Position numbers and translations under genes: made by a program
Notes under the pieces: model-generated
What the model saw: only the letters and a program-made list of their open reading frames with translations
The model's database searches: none
What the model was told of the DNA's origin: nothing
Assembly: GCF_029952445.1 (NCBI RefSeq)
Contig: NZ_JAQPPK010000010.1
Span: 1 to 64,000, forward strand
Direction of reading: 5' to 3'
Source: Paenarthrobacter nitroguajacolicus
Lineage (GTDB): Bacteria; Actinomycetota; Actinomycetes; Actinomycetales; Micrococcaceae
DNA length: 64,000 bases
Shown here: positions 8,772 to 16,140 of the stretch, piece after piece
Position numbering within the stretch: the stretch's first letter is position 1
How the letters are laid out: every line of letters begins with the position of its first letter

Positions 8772-9266
8772 CTAGTAATCAATCCTGGAATCAAGCGTGT
8801 TCCATGTGTTGAACGGCTGGAGGGCCTCCGGAGCCTGGGGGTCGCCCAGTTCCAGCTTGGCTACCGGCATCAGCGCGTCCCGGTTGTCGTTCTCGAAGTA
8901 CTCGTAGAAGACGGCGTCATCGAAGCCAACGGATGCGGCGTCGTGACGGTCTGCGGCAAAGAACACGCGGTCTACGCGTGCCCACAGTGCGGAGGCCAGG
9001 CACATGGGGCATGGCTCGCAGCTGGTGTAGAGGGTTGCTCCGCTAAGGTCGAACGTTCCCAGTTCGCGGCAGGCGTTACGGATGGCCGTGACTTCTGCGT
9101 GGGCGGTGGGGTCGTTCGTGGCGGTGACGCGGTTGACGCCTTCGAAGGCTCGTCCGTCCGCGGTGACAATGACGGCGCCGAACGGGCCCCCACTGTTGAG
9201 GACATTGGCTGTTGCCAGCTCAATGGAGGTGGCCAGGAATTGCTCGGCCGTGACGGTTGTACTCAT
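8772..9266 (-). CDS. guaD: Guanine deaminase (cytidine deaminase fold)
   Basis: 164 residues. The zinc site is clear: TAHAEVTAIRNAC gives the His and catalytic Glu, SCEPCPMCL gives the two Cys. The C-terminal FYEYFENDNRDAL and the length match the small GuaD family (Bacillus type) that converts guanine to xanthine. AAGGAAG precedes the ATG at 9266. It heads a two-gene transcript with the purine permease and lies next to the xanthine dehydrogenase operon that consumes its product. A broader nucleoside or isoguanine deaminase specificity cannot be excluded. Confidence 0.85.
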   Translation of the reverse strand: MSTTVTAEQFLATSIELATANVLNSGGPFGAVIVTADGRAFEGVNRVTATNDPTAHAEVTAIRNACRELGTFDLSGATLYTSCEPCPMCLASALWARVDRVFFAADRHDAASVGFDDAVFYEYFENDNRDALMPVAKLELGDPQAPEALQPFNTWNTLDSRIDY

Positions 9267-9665
9267 GTTGCGACTTCCTTAGTGCTGTGGAAGCCGGGTG
9301 ACCTTTCGGGGGCGCTGCAAAAAGAGCTCCAGTTAGCTTGGTTACCAGGCTTCAGCATGTGCGATGAAGGTTAAGTTGCGCCTGGTAGATAGCTTCCCGA
9401 GGTCCGGGTGCCCGCCTTTGGCAGTTAGAGCGTAGCACCACGTTTGTGAGCCGCGCCATAGTTTTTTGAAAACTTTATTTCGTCATGCGAAATTACTTAT
9501 CGCGACGGGTTATGGCCAAATGTGACCGCCCGCGGGCGTTGACTGCCGCCGTCGGGGCTTCTACGCTTTTGTGACCGGACGCTTTGACCGCCCGGAAACC
9601 TGGATCAGCAGACAGGGCCTAACTGAGCTGGAACGCATACATGCCGACCAGACAAGGAACCTGCA
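9267..9665. promoter_or_regulatory. Divergent control region of guaD and 8-oxoguanine deaminase with two palindromes
   Basis: 399 bases with no gene between two divergently read purine genes. An AT-rich island at 9460-9495 carries AGTTTT-TTG-AAAACT (9460-9474) and ATTTCG-TCATG-CGAAAT (9477-9493). GAAAACTTTA at 9468-9477 recurs upstream of the uricase and malic enzyme genes. These are good candidates for a shared purine-pathway repressor site. Confidence 0.55.
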
Positions 9666-11009
9666 ATGACCCCACTTTGGATCAAGAACCCCCAGGGCAT
9701 CTTCACCGCCAACGACCACGACGCCGGGAACGGCCTGGTGGTTTCCGAGGGGAAGATCCTCGAACTGGTGCCGGCCGGTGGCCGCCCGTCAGTTCCCTGT
9801 ACCGAGTTTGACGCCTCCGGACATGTGGTCCTGCCCGGGCTCATCAACACCCACCACCACTTCTACCAAACGCTCACGCGCGCTTGGGGTCCGGTGGCCA
9901 ACGTGCCCCTGTTCCCCTGGCTGCAGAACCTTTACCCGGTGTGGGCACGCCTCACTCCCCGCAGCCTTGAGCTCGCGGTGCAGGTTGCTTTGGCGGAGCT
10001 GCTGCTTTCCGGCTGCACCACCGCCGCAGACCACCACTACCTGTTCCCGGACGGCATGGAAGACGCGATCGACATCGAGGTCGCCGCCGTACGTTCCATG
10101 GGAATGCGGGCCACTTTGACGCGCGGGTCCATGACGCTCGGAGAGGACGACGGCGGGCTGCCGCCCCGGACCACGGTCCAGTCGCCTGAGGCGATCCTTG
10201 CGGACAGCGAACGGCTGATTCGTTCGTACCACGAGACCGGAGACGGGGCCGTCGTGCAGATCGCTTTGGCCCCGTGCTCCCCGTTCTCTGTAACCAAGGA
10301 AATCATGGCCGAATCTGCGGTCATGGCCGAACGATACGATGTCCGGCTGCACACCCACCTTGCGGAAACCATCGACGAGGAAGACTTCTGCCGGTCCATG
10401 TTTGGCCTGCGGACCGTGGACTACCTGGAATCGGTTGGTTGGCTTGGAAACCGCACCTGGTTGGGCCACGGCATCCACTTCAACGACGAAGAGATCGCCA
10501 GGCTCGGAGCCGCGGGCACCGCCGTCGCACATTGCCCAACGTCCAACATGCGGCTCGCCTCGGGGACCGCGCGTGTCCTGGAACTTGAGGCAGCGGGTGT
10601 GCCGGTGGGGCTGGGAGTCGATGGATCGGCGTCGAACGATGCTTCCAACATGATCCTCGAGGCGCGGCAGGCACTGTACTTGCAACGGCTCCGCTACGGG
10701 GCTTCCGTTCCCGTGGAGCGCGCGCTGGGTTGGGCTACGCGTGGCTCTGCCGCCGTCCTTGGACGCCCCGACCTTGGCCAGCTTGCCCCCGGAATGCAGG
10801 CCGACCTGGCCATGTTCAAGCTGGACGCGCTGCGGTTCTCCGGGAGCCACGACCCCGTTGCCGCGCTGCTGCTCTGCGGCGCGGACAGGGCGGACCGGGT
10901 GATGGTTGGCGGTCAGTGGCGGGTTGTGGACGGGGAGATTCCCGGTCTTGACGTGGCTGGGCTCATCGCCGAGCACTCTGCGGCCGCCCGGAAGTTGGTC
11001 GCCGGGTAG
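9666..11009 (+). CDS. 8-oxoguanine deaminase (amidohydrolase superfamily)
   Basis: 447 residues. Metal and substrate motifs of the AtzA/TrzN/8-oxoguanine deaminase group are present: VLPGLINTHHHFYQTLTRAW (HxH), LHTHLAET, WLGHGIHFN and LGVDGSASND. The HHHFYQTLTRA segment and length favour 8-oxoguanine deaminase, which converts 8-oxoguanine to urate, fitting the surrounding urate pathway; hydroxyatrazine-type hydrolases are the alternative. AAGGAA lies 7 bases upstream of the ATG. It is transcribed divergently from guaD. Confidence 0.8.
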   Translation: MTPLWIKNPQGIFTANDHDAGNGLVVSEGKILELVPAGGRPSVPCTEFDASGHVVLPGLINTHHHFYQTLTRAWGPVANVPLFPWLQNLYPVWARLTPRSLELAVQVALAELLLSGCTTAADHHYLFPDGMEDAIDIEVAAVRSMGMRATLTRGSMTLGEDDGGLPPRTTVQSPEAILADSERLIRSYHETGDGAVVQIALAPCSPFSVTKEIMAESAVMAERYDVRLHTHLAETIDEEDFCRSMFGLRTVDYLESVGWLGNRTWLGHGIHFNDEEIARLGAAGTAVAHCPTSNMRLASGTARVLELEAAGVPVGLGVDGSASNDASNMILEARQALYLQRLRYGASVPVERALGWATRGSAAVLGRPDLGQLAPGMQADLAMFKLDALRFSGSHDPVAALLLCGADRADRVMVGGQWRVVDGEIPGLDVAGLIAEHSAAARKLVAG

Positions 11010-11038
11010 CTTACGGGGCTGTTCGGTGGCCCGCTGCT

Positions 11039-11092
11039 CACGAAAACGCCGGAACGCGCCCATTTCGCAGGGAACGTTCCGGCGTTTTCGTG
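11039..11092. terminator. 18-bp-arm hairpin between convergent genes
   Basis: Arms 11039-11056 and 11075-11092 (ACGAAAACGCCGGAACG type) are exact complements around an 18-base loop. The left arm reads A-rich and the right arm GTTTTCGTGG-TTTTCC. The right arm and its flank (GGCGTTTTCGTGGTTTTCCAGCGACC) recur in modified form at 24429-24455, so it is also a member of a dispersed palindrome family. Confidence 0.75.
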
Positions 11093-11150
11093 GTTTTCCA
11101 GCGACCTCGCGTGTGGGGTCGCGTCGATCTCCAGCGTCGACGCGGCCCGG

Positions 11151-12815
11151 CTAGAGGGTGATCTTGTAAATGTGGTGCGTGTACTCGTTGGCGAAGGAAT
11201 CCGTGAACTTGCCGCTCTGGATGGAGATGGTGCGGTTTTCTCCGACCACCTCGACCTGGGTGCCTGTGATTCCGGCAGGAAGGGTGAAGGTCTTGGAACC
11301 GGTGGTGCCGTTCAGCCCAATGCCGGCGAACAGGTAGGCACTGCCATCCTTGGCTTTCAGCATGGTGTCCGCACCCTCGGCGCCCGCGTCCCACGCATAG
11401 CTTTGGGTGTTCAGCACCGGCGCCAGTGACTGGATGCCGGCCAGCGCAGCCTTGATCTTCGCCTTGCGGTCAGCGGGGATATCAACCAAGCTGTAGGTCC
11501 CAAACTGGGGATCATTGTTGTGCTGGAAGATGTCGATGCCGCGTGCCTCATGGATGATGGCAGACCACATCGCGCCTTCCATCTGCTCCGGTGTGATGGT
11601 CCTGTCGCTGTTGCTTTCCAGGAACGGGCGTGCCGATTCCACGAAGACCCAGTTTGGCTTAATTCCCGGGCTTGCCTGGTACACCCTCATGCGGTCCGCG
11701 ACCCAGCCATACGCTGCACTGCTTGCCGCTTTGGCCCCCGTTGGCCACGACGGCGTACGGTCCACCTCGAACTGCAGATCGGCCCGGGTATAGAAGTACT
11801 GATCGTTGCTGCTGGCGTCCACTGCTGCCATGAAATCGTCCATCAGGCCAGGAGCCCAGTATGTTCCAAAGATGCCCTTGCTGTAGTTCGCAAAGGCCGG
11901 ACGGCCATCGTTCTTTGCCCGGATATTGGCCACAAGCTGCTTCATGACAGTCAGGTTCTGCGCGGCCGAGACATTGCCGCAGCCCAAACCGACCATTTCG
12001 CATTCGTCGTCCGTGTCCCAACCGACCACGCCCGGGTTGCTTCCCACCTCGGACTGCGTCCACTCGCCGCCGGGAATGACCAGCATTCCGGTGTCGGTGA
12101 TGGACTGCATGGAGGAGCCATCGTGTTCTGCGTTGTGGTACACGTTCACGCCGATGTCCTTCAACTGCGCGGCGTGGCCTGGCTTGCCGTACCAGACACC
12201 GATTGGGAACAGGTTCGCATTATTCAGCTTCGCCGCACCCGGGAACTTGGCCCAATACGCAGGTCCGCCGTCCCACGGAACACGGGACAGGCTGGCGAGG
12301 CTACCGGTGGCTGGGGGCGTGGTTGGCGTGGGGGTGGGCGTGCTTGTTGGCGACGGGGTCGGGGTCGGGGTGCTTGTTGGCGATGCCGTCGCGGTGGGGG
12401 TGCTTGTTGGCGACGGGCTCGCTGTGGCGGTTGGGGTCGGGGAGTTTGTTGGCGACGGGCTCGCTGTGGCGGTGGGCTCCGAGGTCGGATCGGTCGGGCT
12501 TGGACTCGGGCTCGCCGTCGTAGTTGGGCTGGATGTCGGACTGGACGTCACCGTCGGCTCCGACGTGGGCTCCGCCGTCGGGTCGGTCGGACTCGACGTG
12601 GGCTCCGCCGTCGGGTCAGTCGGACTAGACGTGGGCTCCGCCGTCGGGCCGGTCGGACTCGACGTGGGCTCCGCCGTCGGGTCCGTCGGACTCGACGTGG
12701 GCTCCGCCGTCGAGGTTGCGGTTGGGCTTTCGGTGGGCGGTGGCGTGCCTGGGTCCGTGCAGCCCGCCAGGGCCAACGCGAGCACCGCCCCTAGCGTGAA
12801 GATAGTGGGTTTCAT
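11151..12815 (-). CDS. Secreted lipoprotein: Pro/Thr/Ser repeat linker plus glycosidase-like domain
   Basis: 554 residues from the ATG at 12815, which has AAAGGA upstream. A lipoprotein signal (TLGAVLALALAGC, lipid-attached C19) is followed by about 160 residues of Pro/Thr/Ser repeats, including four near-identical EPTSSPTDPTA units. The remaining 370 residues look like a TIM-barrel glycosidase-like domain (FPIGVWYGKPGHAAQLKDIG, GWDTDDECEM, EARGIDIFQHNND) with a C-terminal beta domain. I cannot assign a glycoside hydrolase family or a substrate. The linker probably holds the enzyme away from the membrane through the wall. It is convergent with the 8-oxoguanine deaminase gene and shows no link to purine use. 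Confidence 0.7.
   Translation of the reverse strand: MKPTIFTLGAVLALALAGCTDPGTPPPTESPTATSTAEPTSSPTDPTAEPTSSPTGPTAEPTSSPTDPTAEPTSSPTDPTAEPTSEPTVTSSPTSSPTTTASPSPSPTDPTSEPTATASPSPTNSPTPTATASPSPTSTPTATASPTSTPTPTPSPTSTPTPTPTTPPATGSLASLSRVPWDGGPAYWAKFPGAAKLNNANLFPIGVWYGKPGHAAQLKDIGVNVYHNAEHDGSSMQSITDTGMLVIPGGEWTQSEVGSNPGVVGWDTDDECEMVGLGCGNVSAAQNLTVMKQLVANIRAKNDGRPAFANYSKGIFGTYWAPGLMDDFMAAVDASSNDQYFYTRADLQFEVDRTPSWPTGAKAASSAAYGWVADRMRVYQASPGIKPNWVFVESARPFLESNSDRTITPEQMEGAMWSAIIHEARGIDIFQHNNDPQFGTYSLVDIPADRKAKIKAALAGIQSLAPVLNTQSYAWDAGAEGADTMLKAKDGSAYLFAGIGLNGTTGSKTFTLPAGITGTQVEVVGENRTISIQSGKFTDSFANEYTHHIYKITL
12300..12760. repeat. Coding tandem repeats of the lipoprotein linker
   Basis: A 33-bp unit (GACGTGGGCTCCGCCGTCGG...) begins at 12562, 12595, 12628, 12661 and 12694; four units are complete and differ by one to three bases. 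To the left are shorter, looser repeats of CTTGTTGGCGACGGG type. The unit is a multiple of three, so copy number changes would keep the frame. Confidence 0.85.
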
Positions 12816-13269
12816 GACATTGATTTCCTTTGGGTAGCAGCCATGAACAAAGCTGCTGCGTTGCCGGATCCCCACTCCCGGCTCTCTGTGTCTCCCGCGA
12901 AAGGCAGGGTTGTACGCCGGGGCATTTCGTTGTCCCGGCACGGCTCGATGACGAGCGTCAGTTGTTGCTCAGCACGCTGCGGCGTGACGCTGGGGACATA
13001 TGCCCAGCGTCATCGAGCAGGCAAATGCGGCCCGGATGGATGTGGCCCGCAACGGTCCAAGAACCCGAAGGGTGGCCGCCAGCCCAGCCTACGTGACCCA
13101 GACCACAGTTCGCTGAAATGTGACGCGGCCCCTTTTCGCCCTATTCGACGCCCCGCTGCGCGTTGGGCCGTGCCCCCGGCAGTGCGTGCAGCGAGGCAAC
13201 GAATCGGATTTGTCCACATAGGACCCTTACAGCCTATTGCTTGCCTTCCCCGGGTTCGAGGCTGATTTG
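12816..13269. other. Intergenic region with a large inverted repeat
   Basis: No convincing gene in 454 bases. It holds the leader of the lipoprotein gene and a two-tier palindrome: outer arms 12943-12953 and 13008-13018 (GCTCGATGACG type) and inner arms 12986-12994 and 13003-13011 (GACGCTGGG type). Because it lies upstream of both flanking genes it is not an obvious terminator. Confidence 0.5.
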
Positions 13270-14199
13270 ATGACGAAGATATTCGAACCCCAACTCCCCG
13301 AAGGCACCAAGTTATGGCGCACCGACCAGCTCCACCAGGCCGGTTTGAATGACAGGAAGATTGCCGCCTTTGTGCGCAGCGGGGAGTTGGTCCGGCCGCG
13401 CCGCGGCTGCTACATCCGCAGCAGTACATGGGCGGCCCAAAAGCGCTCCGTCCGAAGCCTGCAGCTGATTGCCGCACACACCCTTGGAACGCTCACGACG
13501 TCGGCACGCGGCTTTGTCTACAGCCACACCTCGGCGGCGAGGCTGCATGGGTTGTATCTGTTGGAGGTCGACGACCGGGTGCACATCACCACCCCGACCA
13601 CTGCATCGCGCTCTTGCCACGGAATGGATGTCGTTCCACACACCCGCACACTGGAACCCGGTGACATCCGGACCGTCAGGGGCATGCTGTGCACGTCCTT
13701 GGAACGGACAGTCGTGGACAGTTGCCTCATCCTGAATGACCGCCAATCCCTGGTCCTCATGGATCATGCCCTGAGATTCGGCGCCGACAGGGCCCAAATG
13801 CAGCTCATGTGCGATCACCTGAAAGGCCGCAACGGGGTTGTGGCGCTTCGCAGGGCGTTGGCGAACGCTGATGCCAGATCAGAGTCCCCCGGCGAGACCC
13901 TCACACGGGAATTGCTCCAGCGGCTTCGGATCGACATGCCGGACCTGCAGGTAAGGGTATCCACAGTGGAGGGGGATCATCGCCTCGACCTGGCCTGGCG
14001 GAACAAAAAGCTGGCGTTGGAGTTTGACGGAAAGGTCAAGTACTTCGACTACGCACCCACATCGGAGGTGCTCTACAAGGAACGGCAGCGGGAAAATGCC
14101 CTGATCGAGCTCGGGTGGACGTTCATACGGATCAAATGGCGGGACCTGCACCGGGAACAGGAGTTCAAAATGAGGGTATTGCGGGCGCTGGAGCAATAA
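13270..14199 (+). CDS. AbiEi-like HTH protein with DUF559/Vsr-like C-terminus
   Basis: 309 residues. The N-terminus (LWRTDQLHQAGLNDRKIAAFVRSGELVRPRRGCYI) resembles the winged helix of AbiEi-type antitoxins. The middle (SHTSAARLHGL, TSLERTVVDSC) matches the same family. The C-terminus (VEGDHRLDLAWRNKKLALEFDGKVKY, then ERQRENALIELGWTFIRIKW) is the DUF559/very-short-patch-repair-like nuclease fold with the D...E.DG core. Such proteins are common and stand alone in actinobacteria; role unknown. No AbiEii toxin partner is adjacent. The ATG at 13270 is chosen because the domain begins directly after it. Confidence 0.7.
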   Translation: MTKIFEPQLPEGTKLWRTDQLHQAGLNDRKIAAFVRSGELVRPRRGCYIRSSTWAAQKRSVRSLQLIAAHTLGTLTTSARGFVYSHTSAARLHGLYLLEVDDRVHITTPTTASRSCHGMDVVPHTRTLEPGDIRTVRGMLCTSLERTVVDSCLILNDRQSLVLMDHALRFGADRAQMQLMCDHLKGRNGVVALRRALANADARSESPGETLTRELLQRLRIDMPDLQVRVSTVEGDHRLDLAWRNKKLALEFDGKVKYFDYAPTSEVLYKERQRENALIELGWTFIRIKWRDLHREQEFKMRVLRALEQ

Positions 14200-14509
14200 G
14201 CCGAGCCGCCGATTCGTGGGTTCGCTGCGCACTCGATGCTGCGCGTGGGCCAGTCCGCAGCGCGGCAACGAAATGGCTGAGCGGGCGGCGGAAGGTGGGG
14301 GCCGGCGTCGACGTCGGGCAGGCGCAGGAGCCGGCCGATTCGTGGGTTCGCTGCGCACTCGATGCTGCGCTGGGCACAACCTGCAGCGGGGCAACGAAAC
14401 GGCCGGGGGATGCGGAGAACCCGGGCACAACAAAGCGGGCGGCACCTCCCCTGGTGCCACCCGCCTCGTTGGCTCTGTTGCGCAGAGTCCGCGCCCGTAA
14501 TGCTGGAAA
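14200..14509. repeat. Intergenic region with a degenerate direct duplication
   Basis: No gene seen in 310 bases between two convergent genes. A 37-bp sequence at 14208-14244 (GCCGATTCGTGGGTTCGC...) is repeated exactly at 14334-14370, and similarity continues more loosely for another 35 bases (CAACGAAATGGCTG versus CAACGAAACGGCCG). The unit distance is 126 bases. Confidence 0.7.
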
Positions 14510-14686
14510 TCAGGGGCGCTGCCGGCCGAACACCGGAAGCGCACGGAGCCAACGGGAGAACCCGCTGGCCTTGCGGTCGCAGTCGGCCGGAATGTAGAAG
14601 TCCGGATCTGTCGCACCAAAGGGCAGGTACAGTTCCTGGCCCGGCGCCGGGAATTCCACGACGCTGTTCGTATCCTTCGAGTCCAT
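14510..14686 (-). CDS. Small hypothetical protein
   Basis: 58 residues (MDSKDTNSVVEFPAPGQELY ... ending in RALPVFGRQRP). I recognise no family. The case for a real gene is a near-ideal ribosome site (AGAGGAGGAACAG before the ATG at 14686) and a regulated-looking promoter with an inverted repeat 27 bases further upstream. It is divergent from the uricase gene. The sequence is acidic at the N-terminus and basic at the C-terminus, with no signal peptide or membrane segment. Confidence 0.5.
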   Translation of the reverse strand: MDSKDTNSVVEFPAPGQELYLPFGATDPDFYIPADCDRKASGFSRWLRALPVFGRQRP

Positions 14687-15054
14687 CTGTTCCTCCTCTT
14701 TCTTGTGCACAGTTTCCGCTCTTCGGAAAACTTTTATTGTTATGTGGAAAGTCTAAGTGGGCCGCAAACCAGTCGTCAAGACCCTCATCCAGCCGGAACA
14801 AGTAGCCCCGGTCACATTCGGGTTCTTCATAACGATCTCCCGAAACCCGTATACACAAGCCGAAATCATGCGCTACTCTCGAATCAGTTCGTGGCGTAGG
14901 TCACGTAACCTGAGAGCAGCAGGCAGGGTCGTAATGAGCTGGCATCCATGGATGCCGGCTCTTTTTTGTTGGGTCGGCTCCACCAGAAACGCAGTGGAAA
15001 CACGCGCTTAATTTCATTGATGGAACGTAGGTTCCACCTCACAGAAGTTGGGAT
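14687..15054. promoter_or_regulatory. Divergent control region of the small protein and uricase
   Basis: 368 bases without a gene. Near the small gene is TTTCCG-CTCTT-CGGAAA (14713-14729) followed by GAAAACTTTTATTGTTATGTGGAAA (14726 onward, GAAAACTTTTA at 14726-14736). Near uricase is a perfect inverted repeat TGGAAC-GTAG-GTTCCA (15021-15036), 18 bases before the ATG. TGGAA-N-TTCCA is the usual shape of IclR-family operators, and an IclR gene lies 2.8 kb away. Confidence 0.55.
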
Positions 15055-15969
15055 ATGACCATGAGCAACAACATCGTCCTCGGCGAAAACCAGTACGGCA
15101 AAGCAGAAGTCCGCGTCGTCAAGGTCACTCGGGATACGGACCGTCACCACATCGAAGACCTGAACGTCACCTCGCAGCTGCGCGGCGACTTCCAGGCCGC
15201 ACACCTCCAAGGCGACAACGGCCACGTGGTTGCCACCGACACCCAGAAGAACACCGTTTACGCCTTCGCACGTGAAGGCATCGGTTCGCCCGAGTCCTTC
15301 CTCCTGCGCCTCGCGGACCACTTCACCGGTGGATTCGACTGGGTAACCGGCGGCCGCTGGGAAGCCGAGTCCTACAGCTGGGACCGCATCCAGGCCCACG
15401 GCGAGGGACACGACCACAGCTTCGTCCGCAATGGACAAGAGGTGCGTACCGCCGTCGTCGTCCGTGATGGCGCAACCACGCACGTGATTTCCGGCCTCAA
15501 GGACCTGACCGTCCTGAAGACCACGCAGTCCGGCTTTGTCGGCTACCCGCGCGACAAGTACACCACCCTGCCGGAGACCACCGACCGCATCCTGGCCACC
15601 GATGTATCCGCCCGCTGGCGCTACAACACCGACCTGGACGTCGCCGGCACGGACTTCAACAAGAGCTACGACGACATCAAGGCACTCCTTCTTGAGGGCT
15701 TCACCGAGAACTACTCCCACGCCTTGCAGCAGACGCTGTTCGACATGGGCAAGAAGGTCCTGGAAGCGCACAGCGAAATTGCCGAAATCAAGTTCTCCAT
15801 GCCCAACAAGCACCACTTCCTGGTTGACCTGAGCCCGTTCGGCCTGGACAACCCCAACGAGGTCTTCTTCGCCGCCGACCGCCCGTACGGCCTCATCGAA
15901 GCAACCGTCCAGCGCGAGAACATCGCAGCTGCGCCGGTTGCCTGGAGCGGCATCGCCGGCTTCTGCTAA
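15055..15969 (+). CDS. pucL: Urate oxidase (factor-independent urate hydroxylase)
   Basis: 304 residues, the usual length for a cofactor-free uricase with two T-fold domains. Seen: ENQYGKAEVRVVKV (with the catalytic Lys region), VVATDTQKNTVYAFA (catalytic Thr and Asp), and VLKTTQSGFVGYPRDKYTTL (urate-binding Gln segment region). It oxidises urate to 5-hydroxyisourate with O2. Arthrobacter uricases are well known. Two in-frame ATGs (15055 and 15061) compete; the ribosome site is weak. The hydrolase and decarboxylase for the next steps are not in the window. Confidence 0.93.
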   Translation: MTMSNNIVLGENQYGKAEVRVVKVTRDTDRHHIEDLNVTSQLRGDFQAAHLQGDNGHVVATDTQKNTVYAFAREGIGSPESFLLRLADHFTGGFDWVTGGRWEAESYSWDRIQAHGEGHDHSFVRNGQEVRTAVVVRDGATTHVISGLKDLTVLKTTQSGFVGYPRDKYTTLPETTDRILATDVSARWRYNTDLDVAGTDFNKSYDDIKALLLEGFTENYSHALQQTLFDMGKKVLEAHSEIAEIKFSMPNKHHFLVDLSPFGLDNPNEVFFAADRPYGLIEATVQRENIAAAPVAWSGIAGFC

Positions 15970-16076
15970 ACCGCAACACCTCAACATGTGTGTGCAGGTC
16001 AGGCCCGGAGCGCCCCGCCCAGGGCCCGGCCTGCACACAAACCCAACCCCAAAAACCCCTCAAACCCAAAGATTTT

Positions 16077-16140
16077 GTTAGCCAGACACAGTTAGCCAGA
16101 CGAAGACGTCTGCCATGAACCCAGAAAGTCTGCCATGAAC
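16077..16140 (+). promoter_or_regulatory. Leader with short duplications and a seven-codon open frame before the urate permease
   Basis: The sequence has two copies each of TTAGCCAGAC (16078, 16092) and GTCTGCCATGAAC (16108, 16128). The second copy supplies the permease ATG at 16135. The first copy supplies an ATG at 16115 that opens a seven-codon frame (MNPESLP) whose TGA overlaps the permease ATG (ATGA). No good ribosome site precedes either ATG, so coupling is possible but unproven. Confidence 0.4.

Noticed and set aside
7113..9374. A 753-codon open frame on the + strand
   Set aside because: It runs antisense through the purine permease and guanine deaminase, which have clear domains and motifs; the + frame is a GC-bias artefact with no recognisable protein features.
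12562..12726. CRISPR-like or regulatory repeats
   Set aside because: The 33-bp units are in frame and encode a Pro/Thr/Ser linker of a lipoprotein.
13010..13477. 155-codon minus-strand frame
   Set aside because: Cys/Arg/Gly-rich shadow overlapping the DUF559-like gene; no ribosome site and no recognisable features.
13270..14199. Abortive infection (AbiE) defence system
   Set aside because: Only an AbiEi-like/DUF559 protein is present; there is no AbiEii nucleotidyltransferase toxin or other defence gene nearby.
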